64,000 nucleotides of DNA from Viscum album (GCA_963277665.1 OY728125.1:1717726889-1717790888); one strand, 5' to 3'; numbered from the stretch's first letter, positions 1 through 12,453 are shown. Numbers and translations: made by a program. Notes: generated by a model not told the origin, from the letters alone.

Positions 1-2560
1 TTCACTTCAGACACTTAATTTTATATCAATAAATCCTAATGAATGAATTCACAGATAATAATATAATATATGTAGTCCCTTTCATTTTCTAAAAAACTTA
101 CTGGATTTTTTATTTAATAATGTGATAGAAATTTTTTGTAATATGGCGGGACAAACTAAATTTGATATTATAGAGTTTTTGTGTTCTTTAGAGAGAATGA
201 GAGACTATATATAAACTATATTATTTTGGAACATGTGTTATCCCACAATTATAGTCGATACCATCTTGTAATTTGACTTTGGGATGTTGGATATAATTGA
301 AACCACCCCTAGATGTGTACACGACCATTGGTTGAGAATTACTTTTTCATTTAAGGATTGAAAATGTGATTATAGATAAATTATTATGATGGATGATACA
401 TCGTTTGAAAGATACTATTATCAAAATAAATGTTGGTAACTAAAATGATTTTGATAAGAAGGTGGAATTGGGTTAGGGGAGATTACCAGTTAGGTGACTT
501 CATTGATTTTTTTCATTCCTGATTAAAAAATTACCAAGGGTAAAAGTTGATGCTTATTTTATATTGAAAGATTAAGATAGATTTATGGGTTATTAAATTT
601 GAATAATTTAATTTAATTTCCCCCTCATCATATATATGGTATCTTGTGAAAGGATATTTGATTTATCGATCAGACCACATATGATTTGTAGTATTTTAAT
701 AGATAAAATGTCCAAAGAGAGTGTCTTCATCCTTCATGTATTAATTGTGTGGCTTATGTGTAATGATAAAATAGGTATCATATGAAATAATAAATAATTT
801 TTTTTAATTTAAATAAATTTTATTATAAAAATATAATCTCAATTTTTTAAAAAAACTATTCATTTTGCGTTGATTTTCGATGATGAGGCTGGAATTCTAA
901 AATTGTAATATTCTTTAAGGACTTCCATATGGTTATTGTTATTCTCATGAATGTGTTATTGTATTTTTATAAAAATTAATCTTGAATGAATTTATTATTA
1001 TATTTTTCATATATACACTTCACATGAAACAAATGTTTATTATCTATATAGAGATTATGAATTCTCTTAATGCATGTAATGAAGGATTCTATTATTTTGT
1101 TATGGGGGTGGTTAAGGAAGAAAAGTATTTTCTAGTTTTTTCTACAATGGGTTACCTTTGTAAAATTACATGGTTTACCCCTTACATTATATAGAGGTTC
1201 TGTTGGTAAATTTATAATTATTCATCAACAATTATATATATTGTCCTTAAAAAATAAATTGATTATACAATTTTTTTTATAAGATTATGGGTATGGGTAA
1301 AATAAGTAAGGCTAGTATCAGTTGTATCCTAGAACAAATGTGGGAATCATAGACAAATGGAATATCATTTATCAATTTTTAGAATTATCATATAAATTAA
1401 TTTTTACTTTAATCTTCTTGGATTATTTTTTAATGAATTTCATAATTACCATGGATATAGATATAAAATAGACTATATTAATGAATCAATTGAATGTATC
1501 TTAGGGAGTTATTAACATCCAATAAATATATGTTCTTTTATTTAAATATAATTCCATATATGGAAATAATGTAAAGATATGAGCACTAGTATTGGATAAT
1601 AGTTAAATAGGTTAACAGAAATAGGATAAAATACTAGGACTTTATAATTTATTTTTAATTATGTTTCTCTATATTCAATATTTATTTTTTTATAACTACA
1701 CTTGTTGTGATGTAAAATTTATTTTCTAAAACATAGATGTATTAAATTCATAGCCTAGTATGTTATTTAATGGTGGATATTTCTGTGTCTTGGTTCATAA
1801 TAATAGGTATTTCAATAATTCACTCAAAATATTTATTTTCCTAATGATTTATTTATTTATATATTTTTTCCTTCCATGATTCTGAGGGTATAGTCTCAAA
1901 ACATGATATTATAAGTCTATTACAACTAGTAAAAATCTATTATTTAATAAGCAGGCTTACTTAAGGTATTAGACGATTTTGAGGGGTCTCGTTAATAGTT
2001 AGATCGATGAGAAAATTGAAAATATATATCATAGAATTTTTAATAATATTATTTGATTTACATATTTGGGAATTTAAAGGGGAAGATAGAATATATGAGA
2101 CTTGGAATAGACTTAAGTAATGTTCCTAGCAAACACATATATAGTGAATGTTCAAGGATGTTTGGAATAGGATTTTAGATCATTGTTTTTATGAGACAAG
2201 TTCAATTTTTTGGTTTTTATTTATTCAAATTATTGTTTATTTTTAATATTTTTACCATGTTTTTATTTTTTTTCAAATTATAAAAAATCATAGTCAATTC
2301 ATATTTTTATTATACATTAAAAGCTAAAATGAATGTTTTATCTGTATAATATAAAATTTAGAATATTTGGGTCTTAAAAATATCATAATTAGCCATAAAG
2401 ACATTTTATATAGGCCATGGGTTTCAATAAAAGTTGACAGTCTAAAAATTTGAAGCCCATTCCTCAAAAAATTACTATTGTTTTCTGATTTTTTATTTTA
2501 CACATCCTAGGGGTTCTTAAATTCATTTCAACCGATCAAAATTTATTTTCGCGGGTAGGC
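1..2560. other. AT-rich stretch with nothing recognised
   Basis: Very AT-rich sequence with frequent stops in all frames. I looked for an endonuclease domain of the LINE that follows and for LTR-element proteins, and found nothing I can support. The last few hundred bases may be the decayed 5' part of the LINE, but no motif shows it. Confidence 0.5.
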
Positions 2561-2759
2561 TTATATAATTTCATGGTGAATATACAAGTTGTAAACCTAT
2601 TCAAATAATTAGGAGGGTTTCTAAGCCTCTTTCTCAAATTAAAAATTGGGATAGTCTCATTGATAATAGAGTGGATATCTCAATGCATGTCACATCTTAC
2701 ATTAAGCATCTATTTAATGGTACCCTATCCATCAAAGATCCTATGGATGGGGTGATCCC

Positions 2760-4240
2760 GAGAATGGTGAATTAAGAGGAAAAATCCAATCTCATTGATG
2801 TTCCCCTTGATCCAGAGATAAATCAGGTTGTCTTTAGCCTCAAGCCTAAGAGTGCACCTAGTCCTGCTGGCTTTGGTAACTTCTTCTTTCATACTTTTTG
2901 GGATCTTATTAGTGTGGATGTTTTCAGGTTAGTTATTCATTTTTTTATAGTTGGATATCTTCCTAGAGGTTTGAATGATCAATTTATTTCCCTTATCCTG
3001 AAGGATGAGAATTAAAATGACATTAATCTCTTCAGAATAGTTTCTCTGGTTAATACTATTTATAAATTTACTTGCAAAATTCTTGCCAATAGGCTCTCCT
3101 CCATTGCCTGAAAAATTGTCTCTCCAAATCAATTTGGCTTCATCAAGGGTAGATCAATACAAGACTGTCTTATCACTGCCTTTGAGTGTGTCAATATTCT
3201 TTATGAAATCCATCATAGGTGGTAATATTTATCCATAATTGGATATCAAGAAGTATTTTGACACAATGAACTGGGGTTTTATTTGCAAGATTGTTGTCAT
3301 GTATGGGTTTGATGGGTTCTTCATCAATTAGGTCAATAAAATTCTATGTTCTGATCATATTTTAGTTCTCATAAATGGATCCCCTGAAGAATATTTTGAA
3401 TGCTTGAGAGGTATAATATAGGGTGATCCCCTATCAGCCATCCTTTTTTCAATTGGTGAGGATTACCTTAGCAGGATTCTTTCTATCATGGGTAAAAATG
3501 ATATGTTGAAGTCTATTCATGCTGTAAGTGGTATTATTACTCCCTCCCATATCTTATATGCTGATGACATTATCCTCTTTACCCAAGGGTATTAGGGTAA
3601 CACCATGCATATAAAAAGATCTCTTTTTCAACATGAATTGGTTTCTGGGAAGGTGGTTAGCTAGAGAAAATCATTTTATTATTTTGGCTGGGTATTTTCT
3701 ACTCTCAAGAAAAATGGTATCATTAGAGAATTGGGAATTCGTGAGGGACATCATCCCTTCATTTATTTTGGAGTTCCAATGTTTTTGGGGAAACCAATGG
3801 TCTGTCATTTTTCTAGTGTTGTTAGCATGATTAAAAGTCAACTCTCCACCTAGAAAGGAAAATTATTATTAATGGCTGGTCATGTTTTCTTGGTGAAATA
3901 AATTATCATCTCCAAAATTTTATATTATTTTATGGTGTATAAATGGACAATTTCTTTAATAAACAGTATTAATACTTCTATTATGAATTATATTTGGAGT
4001 GGAAACATATTGGAAAGAAAACTAGCAACGGTTCCATGGAATGCGGTCTGCAATCCTCATGATGAGGGTAGTTTGGGCATCCAAAATTTAGGGGGTTTCA
4101 ATTACCCTTTACAGGACAGGTTTGTATGGAGACTTCTAAGAATGAAATCTACTACTACTAGTTTTCTTCGGGCTAGTTTCATTCACATGCTTAAAAAAAG
4201 AAACTTTAACTATGTTAACTCTTCAATGTAGATTTCTTTT
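2760..4240 (+). pseudogene. LINE reverse transcriptase fragments
   Basis: Reverse transcriptase copies element RNA into DNA at a nicked target. Visible in order: the block around 2820-2990 ending in GYLPRGLNDQFISLILKDE, the block LANRLSSIA near 3090, QFGFIKGRSIQDCL near 3130-3165, HILYADDIILFTQG near 3550-3590 with both catalytic aspartates, and the C-terminal part at 3932-4231, where IWSGNILERKLATVPWNAVC and EGSLGIQNL match the conserved W-x-G...K...V-x-W...C-x-P...GLGI pattern. At least three frame changes and several stops separate the blocks. It belongs to the L1-like plant LINEs. Confidence 0.85.
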
Positions 4241-4559
4241 ATGAACATTTTTTTCAAAAATTGATGTTGACTCTTGATGGCTTGTTTCAAAGGAATCTTA
4301 TCTTCCTTTATGGAAGTATAATTGGACTAGGAATTAATTGATTTATTTGGTCATGGATGAGGAGTCTAATCTGGATTATGAACATACAATCCAGGAACAT
4401 CTTGGGTCCATGGATAATTTCTCAGCTCATATTACTTTGTTTGTGGATGATTATTGTTGTACTTCAATAGGTGATTTTTTTGGCTTGGGAACCTACTGTC
4501 AGGGGTATTCTCACCTCCAAAGGGTACTATAAACACTACAATGGAATATAAAACGATGT

Positions 4560-4850
4560 AAAATGGATTGGGAATCTACATAGGATGTTCTTATGGACTT
4601 CTCGCTCTATTATGGCAATGAGTTTGGCTTACAAAAAAACTCCAATGGATAATTTCTTGCAGGTATGTGGTATTTCACTTTGCTCCATCGGTGCTTTGTG
4701 CTTTTAGCATAGGGAAGATGTGGATCACCTATTCCTCGATTTTTCTACGGCTTCAGTTATATGGAGGGATGTTTAGGAAATTTTTGAGGTTCCGCTGCAC
4801 CACTTCAACACTACAGAAGACCACATTAAGAGTTGGCGCTCTTTGAATCT
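4560..4850 (+). pseudogene. LINE zinc-binding (zf-RVT) region fragment
   Basis: Between the reverse transcriptase and RNase H, the reading contains CSIGALCF, a stop, then REDVDHLFLDFSTASVIW. This resembles the zf-RVT pattern of plant LINEs, in which two cysteines are followed by E-D-x-x-H-L-F and later a cysteine before A-x-x-I-W. The final cysteine appears replaced (FLDF) and a stop interrupts the motif. Its position between RT and RNase H supports the call. Confidence 0.6.
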
Positions 4851-4890
4851 GTCACCACAACTGTAGTTATTTTTTCTGGTTGCTACTACC

Positions 4891-5514
4891 ATGGCTGTCC
4901 ATTTAAACTGGTTGTCAAGAAACATGTTCAGAAATGAATTACGGAGCTTCTGGTTTGGTGCTATGCTTTCAGGGATTATTCCAGCGATCCATGTGGAAGA
5001 AACTCCGAAAGGTGTGTTTTCTGCAAATTCAATTCCTGACTTATCGATTCTTAGTCAGATTGAGATGAGAGGTAATTTTTGTCCCCCACATGGAAAAATG
5101 GAAGCCATATGGTAGTCCCCCTTTCATGGATGGATTAAAGTCAACTCTGATGGTGCTTCAAGGGGTAATCTAGGGCCCTCTAGCTTTGGTACTATATTTA
5201 GAGATCATCAGGGGAGTGTTCTTGGGTCTATCTATAGCTCATGTGGTATTGCCTATGCTCTTGAAGAAGAAATGTATTATGTCATCATAGTGGTGGATCA
5301 TGCAGAGAGCTGGGGTTGGTACATGATTTGGATTGAATGTGATTCAATGGTTATAGTCTCAGCCATTCGTACTGGGGCTTTGCATCTCCCCTGGAAGCTC
5401 ACCAATCGTTGGACAAAATTTCTGGACTCTTTCTACTCAAAGGAATACTTATCCACACATGTTTATATAGAGGCAAATGCATTGGAGGATGGTCTTGCTA
5501 AAATGGATTAAAGG
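4891..5514 (+). pseudogene. LINE-encoded RNase H domain
   Basis: RNase H removes the RNA strand during reverse transcription. One frame runs from 4891 to 5514 with a single TAG at 5113-5115. After that stop the reading gives GWIKVNSDGASRGNLG, then RDHQGSVLG, EEEMYYVIIVVDHA, IWIECDSMVIVSAI and HVYIEANALEDGLAKMD. These supply the acidic residues of the plant RVT_3-type RNase H fold: the D of NSDGA, the E of the helix, the D of ECDS and the C-terminal N-x-x-x-D. About 132 codons are open, so this is by far the best-preserved part of the LINE. It could be read as a small gene, but the reverse transcriptase immediately upstream makes a LINE remnant the better explanation. Confidence 0.85.
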
Positions 5515-5680
5515 GAATGGCTTTTATTGGGAGGATAATGTCTCCGATGATCTTTTTCACTTCTTTAGGAGTGATTTTTGTAATTCTTCTACCTTTAGAT
5601 TTGTGTAAATTTTTTTATTTTGAAAATATAGGGATCTTTAATTTTTTGGAAGTATCTTTGTTTTCCAAAAAAAATAAGAC

Positions 5681-8241
5681 AAATAAAATATAAAATAAAT
5701 TGAATGATAGTTAAAATGTTGTATTTTAATTCATAATATTTGATTTGATCTAACGAATGCTGATTGATTAAAATTAGTTATTAGATGATAAATAATTAGA
5801 TTTAATCGTATTTTGTTAAAATAATGTAATATTAAAAGGCATATATTTCATATAATGGTTTTTTATGTTTGATATATTTTAACCAATTTAATCACTTCTA
5901 AAGTATGATTTTAATAAAAGGTTTGAATTCTTAAAAAAAAATATTTACAAAAATTTAATTTTTAATTGACATGAAACATGTTAAAGTACAATGAAATTTA
6001 AAAAACAAATTTTATTATTAAAAAAATATACTATTATATTTTTCTAATAAAATATTAAATTAATATATATTATATTTTGACACGTAAAAGTAAATATTAA
6101 TTTTTTAATCAATCTTTTATAAATTATACAGTAATGAATGTTTTTAATTTTGCTAAAAGGTTTATTTTTTAGGTTTATAGTTAAAAATACTTTTATTTTT
6201 AAATATTTTTTTATTTTAGGGAATAATAATTATATTTCCCCAAAATAAAAATATTTGAAATATTTTTATATAGAAAAATATTATTTATTGAGTAAAATAA
6301 ATAATTTAAGAATGAAATATTGAATTTATAATCATATGCTTGTTATTTTAAATACTATGTTACATTTTATTCCAAGAAAAATAATTATTTCCCCATTTCA
6401 AATAATTATGTTCCCAAAAAATGATAGTTAGATTAAGAATTATTCAAAATCTATATAACCCACAATTGTTTTATCATTATTAAATTAATATATTTGGCAT
6501 CAATCCTATATATATTATTTAGTGTAAGTATAAATTTTTATACCTAAAATATAATTTTATAAAAATTGTATGTATATTGTTATGTATACTAATACTGAAG
6601 TTAATTATTACCACCATTAAAAATTGATATCGATAAATACTATTCATATATTTATTTATAATTATAAAAATTAATAATATATCTAATTTAATTTTTCCCT
6701 ATTGTAATAATCTAGCAGGGTTAAACATAGTCAATATAGTAAAGGATAAAATGAGTTTAAAGAGATAAATATAATAATAAAAACAAAATTTATCACAAAA
6801 CCTTCTATATATATAGTTCTATCAATATTTTCATAACCTTCTATTATCTTTCCCCCACCATTTATCAAGTTTTTATCCATATTCCGTTTAAATTTCTTAT
6901 ATTTATTTTATGAAATTAAAATTTTCTAATGTATATGACCTTTCTATTATAAAAGGACTAATTCACCACCCAACTTATCATCACACTATATTAGTCATAG
7001 GATAAGGAATATCTAACAAAACACCTTTCCAGATATTTTATTGTCATTATAGAGGAAAATATATCATAAAAATTCCCACCAATGATATCACAATCAACTA
7101 ATATATTATGTTTCCCTAATTAGTAAGGTGAAAAATACCCATTACTATCATTAATACCAATTTTATTCTAATACATCTTCCAAGTGTATTAAAATAATAA
7201 GAATATTTCCACATCAATATCAAAATTATAATAATATTTAATTATATTAATGGAATACTAATTATATTACTTCTTTTCATCTGTTATAGAAACTAGAAAA
7301 AATTACTCATATGATGGTCTATTCACCACCATGATGGATGATGTATTGAATTTATTTTATAATCCTTAAATTTATTATTAAATATTTTTAATTAATGAAA
7401 AATAAAATTTTTATGGCTTGATTATTATTTTGAAACATATTATACATAATTATATTAATGTTTTTAACAATAGATAACCACATTAATTTGACCTCCAAAA
7501 AACACGAATACCAATACATTATTCACAATTTGAATCTATTCTTGATAATATCAAAAAGATTGTATCTTGTCTAATAGGAATTATATAAAATAGGTAACAT
7601 TAAAATAGTACTTTATAAAAAGAAACCTCAAATCATTATTGACCATGGTCAATATATATGATATTTTTTAAAACTAACTAAGAAAACCCATGCTATCAAT
7701 GTGAGTAAAACTATACTATAACAGGATGGAGTATTCTATTAAATAGAATATAATAATGAATTATATTGGGAAAATGATACAGATAATCTATTTTAAATGT
7801 TATATTTTTTTATTTTAAAATTTAGACACACACACCCTGTGTGTCGGGACTTGAGGTAACAATTTTCTTCATAATACTCCAATACATTCAATTATTGTTA
7901 TTTAACTTATTATAATATCCCCCATGACTCTAAAAAAATATATTGAAATTAACACAACTTTTTTTTATATTAATTTATGATGAATTGTTAGAATATATCT
8001 CTTTCTTCTGGATGCATAGCTCACACTCTTGGCCATATGTAAATGACTATTTCTTACACTATTGTATTAATTATTTTTTGTTTGTTATCAATATATTTCT
8101 CTCTCACTTTCACTTTATTTATTACTAAGATGTTATTTTTCATTCTATCTATTCAAATTTTACATTCATATTTTCAGGATATACATGTATTTATGGTTCC
8201 CTTTAGAGAGGTTCTTAAAGACAAACCCAATAAGAGTTACA
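5681..8241. other. AT-rich stretch with nothing recognised
   Basis: Strongly AT-rich sequence with runs of A and T and no open frame resembling a known protein family. A small tandem ACACACAC tract sits near 7827-7837. Nothing else can be supported. It may be older, unreadable repeat. Confidence 0.5.
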
Positions 8242-8246
8242 TGTCA
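8242..8246. repeat. Target-site duplication of element A, left (TGTCA)
   Basis: TGTCA directly precedes the TG of the left LTR and recurs directly after the CA of the right LTR at 19417-19421. A 5-bp duplication is the usual footprint of Ty3/gypsy integration. Confidence 0.9.
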
Positions 8247-9508
8247 TGTAGAGACCAGAAGCTTGACGTACATGGACATTACATTACTTTTGCGGAATAA
8301 TTAGTACATAAAAAAAACACACACACAAGGATCATAATAATTTAGTGTCTTTGGAAACTCAGAATATAATCTTCTAATCGTGGTGAAAGATCTTCAACAT
8401 CTCCCATACGGATCTTAATTTTTTTACCTAAAACCTTTATTTATATCCTAGGGAAAATAAAACATAAAATGGTGAGCTCAAATTCTCAGTAAGGGTAAAC
8501 AAAAGAAATATAAATCACATCATATTCATAAGAACATAACATTTTGGAAATATTAACCTGCAAAAGAGAGCATAATATCATAACACGGGATAAATCATAG
8601 TACTGAAATGAAATCCCAATAATAATAACTTAAAACATGAAACTTTGTGACATACACACATAATCATAGAGAATCATTTCTTATTAGTAAAGACACATTG
8701 CCAAGACTATCTTAGTAGACAAAGCCCATTTCTGAACCGAGTTCACTCCTCGTTTCAGTCCTGTTTCACTGAACTGGTATAACCTACCGGTCCAGAAATG
8801 TCTATCTCATGAGATATAAAATCTATACCTAATACATTGGAGGGAGATATAGGTCCCACCCATCTCATAATGATACCATTCTTATGTGTGCCACAAAATC
8901 ACAAACCATACATCATAGCATAACCCATGTAATAAATATGGGAATCTTAAGCATCGTGACATCATAAAAAAATTCATATAAGATAAAGGAATTCATAAAA
9001 ATAATTCCATCACAAAATAATAAAATAAATGTAATAATAGGGATAAAAACATAACCCTTTATTATCTTAGATGGAAAATAATTTTGATAAAACACTTGAA
9101 CTCCATTCTTGAGGAAAATATCCTTTCTACTTCAAAAAAACTTTTCCTTTCTTAACATGTCGTACAATTCTAAACTAAATAAAGTTGATTAAAAATAAAC
9201 TTGAAAACTTTTAAAGGAAGCTTATTGGAAATAATGTTTTAAAAATCCATTCATTCCGTATAAGTTAAAAAAAACATTCTTCGTACTTTTGTCGGAAAAG
9301 TCAAAAAGTACCTCGTACAAAAAATGACAAAAGATTCATTTAATATCCTTTAATAAAAACTCACCAAAGGGTAAAATTGGATTTAAACAATTGTAGGTGG
9401 ATGGAAATAATATTACATATTGAGGAAACATGGATTTGGATGATAAAATACACCCCAGTAAATGCCAAAGTATAAACAATCTCGGATAAAAATGAGATTG
9501 TGATATTT

Positions 9509-9518
9509 CCCTTACCTT
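9509..9518 (-). promoter_or_regulatory. Candidate 5' splice site in element A 3' LTR
   Basis: In element sense the sequence reads AAG|GTAAGGG, close to the plant consensus. The paired candidate acceptor, with a pyrimidine run and TTTTGCAG|G, is at 8557-8570. The predicted intron spans 8558-9515 (958 nt). The equivalent sites in the other LTR (16471-16480 and 15519-15532) predict an intron of exactly the same length. Splicing itself is inferred. Confidence 0.45.
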
Positions 9519-9842
9519 AGGTCCGATTTGCTTCGTATGTGTCCGAACTTCATGTATAATGATTTACATAATGTCATTGACTTATTCCAGAATCATACGC
9601 ATTGTTATGATATCATATATGGTTCACTTATGGCTTTATATTACCTGTTCTTTTGTAAATTCCATGTTAAAGAGTGTTTTGGGTAAAATCGTTTCATTTG
9701 TCATCCGTGTTTTGACATGTAATTATTCATATGATTACTTAGAACATGATTACTTAATTCCAGAAAATAAAACATGATTTATATATAATATATAATAAGA
9801 ATATATATATATATATAATAGATCAGTAAATGGAATGAAATA

Positions 9843-9886
9843 CACCATTCATGGAGACAGTAGACCGTACGTACGCATGAACGCTG
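9843..9886 (-). other. Leader hairpin unit 1, element A 3' LTR
   Basis: Arms CACCATTCATG and CATGAACGCTG pair at 9 of 11 positions around a 22-nt apical sequence that ends in CCGTACGTACG. The copy in the other LTR (16804-16847) pairs at 10 of 11. It is one of three units, about 190 nt apart, sharing the apical sequence but not the stem sequence. Confidence 0.7.
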
Positions 9887-10040
9887 ATTTCTTTTCCTTA
9901 TTGAGTTGAATGGAATTAAGTTGATGATATACATATATATACACATAAATACAGAATCATTATTATGTCATATATTTCATTATTACTTATTATATATACT
10001 TTATAATCATTCATGAATGGTTAACGTGGAGAATGAATCT

Positions 10041-10085
10041 CATCGCGTCGTGGAGACGGTAGTCCGTACGTACGCACGAGCGATG
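10041..10085 (-). other. Leader hairpin unit 2, element A 3' LTR
   Basis: Arms CATCGCGTCGTG and CACGAGCGATG form 11 pairs with one bulged G, around the shared apical sequence (10053-10074: GAGACGGTAGTCC then GTACGTACG). The apical part holds a small inner hairpin (ACGG-TAGT-CCGT) and the self-complementary CGTACGTACG. Confidence 0.75.
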
Positions 10086-10225
10086 ATATCGTTCTCATGA
10101 TCATGGAATTGTATTGGAGTGTATGTATACTATTTAATAATCAGTATCACTTTACAATAATCATATATAGTTATTATGGACACCATTATACCCATCCAAT
10201 TATGGTGGTGGTGGAAAATAGATTA

Positions 10226-10270
10226 CACCACGGCGTGGAGACGGTATTCCGTACATACGCACGTGCGGTG
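10226..10270 (-). other. Leader hairpin unit 3, element A 3' LTR
   Basis: Arms CACCACGGCGTG and CACGTGCGGTG pair through their CACC/GGTG and CGTG/CACG ends around the same 22-nt apical sequence (10238-10259), here with TATT and GTACATACG. In the other LTR the right arm is CACGCGCGGTG, which pairs more completely. Confidence 0.65.
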
Positions 10271-10306
10271 ATTTCGTTTTCCATAGGATGGATAGATGGT
10301 GAAATA

Positions 10307-10381
10307 AGGTTGTTTCATAATTATAATAACATATCAGTATATAATTTATACTTATGTTATTACTTAATAATGAAACAACCT
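10307..10381 (-). other. 75-nt hairpin in element A leader (3' LTR)
   Basis: Imperfect inverted repeat of about 34 nt per arm, beginning AGGTTGTTTCAT and ending ATGAAACAACCT. It lies between the TATA box and the three smaller hairpins in element sense. The other LTR copy (17268-17342) is better paired near the loop. Confidence 0.75.
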
Positions 10382-10597
10382 AAAAAGAAGAAGTGGAAGA
10401 AGAAATAAAGATGAAACAATCGGTAACAGACATTAACTCTTCTTTGAAGCGCCTCTTTGAGATCTCCTTTTAGGGCACTAAAATTGGTCTTTGAGGAAGA
10501 CCAGAACCTCTAGGATGTTTCTAGGGAAGTGGAGAAGGGAATTTGTCAAGGTTGGCCGAGCTTGAAGGCTCAAAGTGGTGTGAGGAAGAGAGGGAGG

Positions 10598-10631
10598 AGG
10601 TGCCCTTTTATAAGGGAGGAGAGGGGCACCT
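10598..10631 (-). promoter_or_regulatory. TATA box within an inverted repeat, element A 3' LTR
   Basis: On the minus strand the sequence reads CCTTATAAAAGGG (TATA core 10606-10612). It is bracketed by AGGTGCCC (10598-10605) and GGGCACCT (10624-10631), a perfect 8-bp inverted repeat. The position about 1.84 kb into the 4.2 kb LTR fits a U3/R boundary. The start of transcription is inferred to lie about 30 nt downstream (towards lower coordinates). Confidence 0.75.
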
Positions 10632-11576
10632 TTGGAATAACTAAAACTATTATTTTATTATAAAGTCAAATTCGGTTTTAAATAACTACAAATTGATTCA
10701 TTTCGAAGATAAGTTGGGGATCGGTCGAAATCCTTTCATCCAATAGAATTTAGACAATTTTAGGTTCCTATTTTAACCTTATCATTTAGATTTAATATTA
10801 AGTAAAATAATTTTACTTTTACCGTGTCTTCTTGTGTTCTTATACTATAAGGTTAATAAACTTACTATAAGAAGCAAAACGAACCCCAATTTGTTTATTA
10901 TTAATATATATAACCTATATAAATCATTTGTCCGAACCTTAGATTTTTAGGAATAAAATAACAATTAATAATATAATATTTGTTTTAAAAACTATTTTAT
11001 GTCAATTTTGACACTATTTTGTAATTGATTTTTGTGAAACTTATAACAGAATGATTAGTTCTAAAAAAGTTAATTAAATCAACAATAACATGTCATATTA
11101 ACCTATAAAATTAATTTATTTCATAAAAATTCTGAAATTTCATTTATTTGGGTATTTATAACATCAATTATGTCAATATTTCATTAATAAGATAATTCCT
11201 GCATCATCCTTGTGTCATAAATAAATTAAATTATTTAATGTCTAAAAATTACAAATAAAATACTATTATGTAGTAAATCTTTTTATCTTTCTAATGACTA
11301 TTTATAGTAGAATTTATTATATGTATAACCCTATATTAAAAATTATTTACTTATTAAACTTTGATTTTAACTATTTTAACCCTTCTTTAAATAAATTAAT
11401 AATAAATGTCCTAATCTAATCCAAGTGGGCCTAAATGGTCATATTTTATTCCTAAGGTTGTTTTTGGTCGAATTACACTTATCCAATAGAATTAGGACAT
11501 GTGTTAGGGTAATAATAATATTATTTTTACCCTTAATTACCCTATTTACTTTTAACCGTGGTAAAACAAAGTAAAA

Positions 11577-12207
11577 AGTTACTATTCACCAAAAATTATT
11601 TTCATCTCATTGAACCACATTTTACATACTGACATCAACCGTGTCTCTCGGATTTTTTAAATTCCACTCACAGAAGCGATGAAATTATGTTTTATGAAAA
11701 ATTCATTTTTCTTAACTACCACTTAGTGGTTTCACTATTCATCAAAAAATGAAAGTTTCCAGAAAAATACCAAAAATTAGGCCTAAGCTATATTTGATAT
11801 TATGAACTCAAAAATGATGTCTATTTTACCAAATTCAAAACATAACAGTTGTATTAATTAATTTAAAAATTAATTCCCGTCGTCAAAACAAATAGCGTGT
11901 TCTTAAGAGATAATAACTATCAAAAGATTGACACTTGTTTATGTCTGGTTTAAATGTGAAATTACATCCAATGACCAACATTGTATTTAATTGTAAAAAT
12001 ATATTTTAAATATATTTTAAAACCACTCAAATTAATAATTTATCACTATTAATTATTTCGATTGAAAAAGTTGTTTTTAATTACAATTTAGTAATTTTCA
12101 CTATTCATCAAAAAATGAAAGTTATCTGAAAAGTACCAAAATTTCTCCCTAATATAATTTCGATATTACGAATCCAAAAATGAATTCCATTTTGAAAAAT
12201 AAAATTT
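11577..12207 (-). repeat. Two diverged direct modules in element A U3
   Basis: Segments near 11718-11850 and 12085-12207 share TTTTCACTATTCATCAAAAAATGAAAG-type sequence followed by TACCAAAA and a GATATTA-GAA(C/T)-CAAAAATGA stretch, about 365 bp apart. A partial third copy (ACTATTCACCAAAAATTATTTTC) is near 11580. The same modules are in the other LTR (18541-19170). Tandem U3 modules often carry enhancer sites, but no factor site is identified here. Confidence 0.6.
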
Positions 12208-12453
12208 ACAAAATTTCAAAAAGTGGTTATTACTATTCATAACGGCTAGTTTTAATAATATTTTAATAACATATCGTTGTTTAGTGAAACTTGGTATTGC
12301 GTACTACACACGCTATCGAGGAAGGTCACGATTGTGTGTAATGCAAGGAAAGTCAAAGATGAATGTTGTGCAAGCTCCTTTTGGTGTAGCGTACAACACA
12401 AGACATTAATGAAATTAAAAAGAATATTTTTCATAAAATATCGGGGTGTTACA

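Larger units (their letters stand above)
2570..5680 (+). mobile_element. Decayed plant LINE (non-LTR retrotransposon) with RNase H
   Basis: Translated fragments in changing frames follow the order of a plant L1-type ORF2: linker, reverse transcriptase, zinc-binding C-terminal region (zf-RVT) and RNase H. The RT start reads SLKPKSAPSPAGFGNFFF, matching the usual L-x-P-x-x-A-P-G-P-D-G-F block. The A-D-D motif lies near 3560. A run of A near 5670 may be the remnant 3' tail. Stops and frameshifts are spread throughout, so the element is dead. No endonuclease domain and no target-site duplication were found, so the 5' boundary is approximate and the copy is probably 5'-truncated or too decayed to read. 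Strand and family are clear; the ends are not. Confidence 0.85.
8247..12453 (-). repeat. Element A 3' LTR (4207 bp)
   Basis: Aligns along its full length with 15208-19416. In element sense it starts TGTAACACCC at 12453 and ends GGTCTCTACA at 8247. Parts in sense order: a U3 with two diverged modules (11577-12207), a TATA box (10606-10612), a predicted leader with a 75-nt hairpin (10307-10381) and three smaller hairpins (10270 down to 9843), then a candidate intron (9515 down to 8558). Short open frames inside (for example 8913-9095 and 9559-9777) recur in the other LTR with changes and have no known homologue, so I do not call them genes. Confidence 0.92.

Noticed and set aside
8913..9777. 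Small open frames in the element A LTRs (8913-9095, 9559-9777, 12252-12468 and their copies)
   Set aside because: They recur only because the LTR is duplicated, have no recognisable domain and differ between copies by stops and frame changes.
9843..10270. Hammerhead ribozymes as in plant retrozymes
   Set aside because: I looked on both strands for the CTGATGA and GAAA core with a GTC cleavage site around the hairpins and did not find it.
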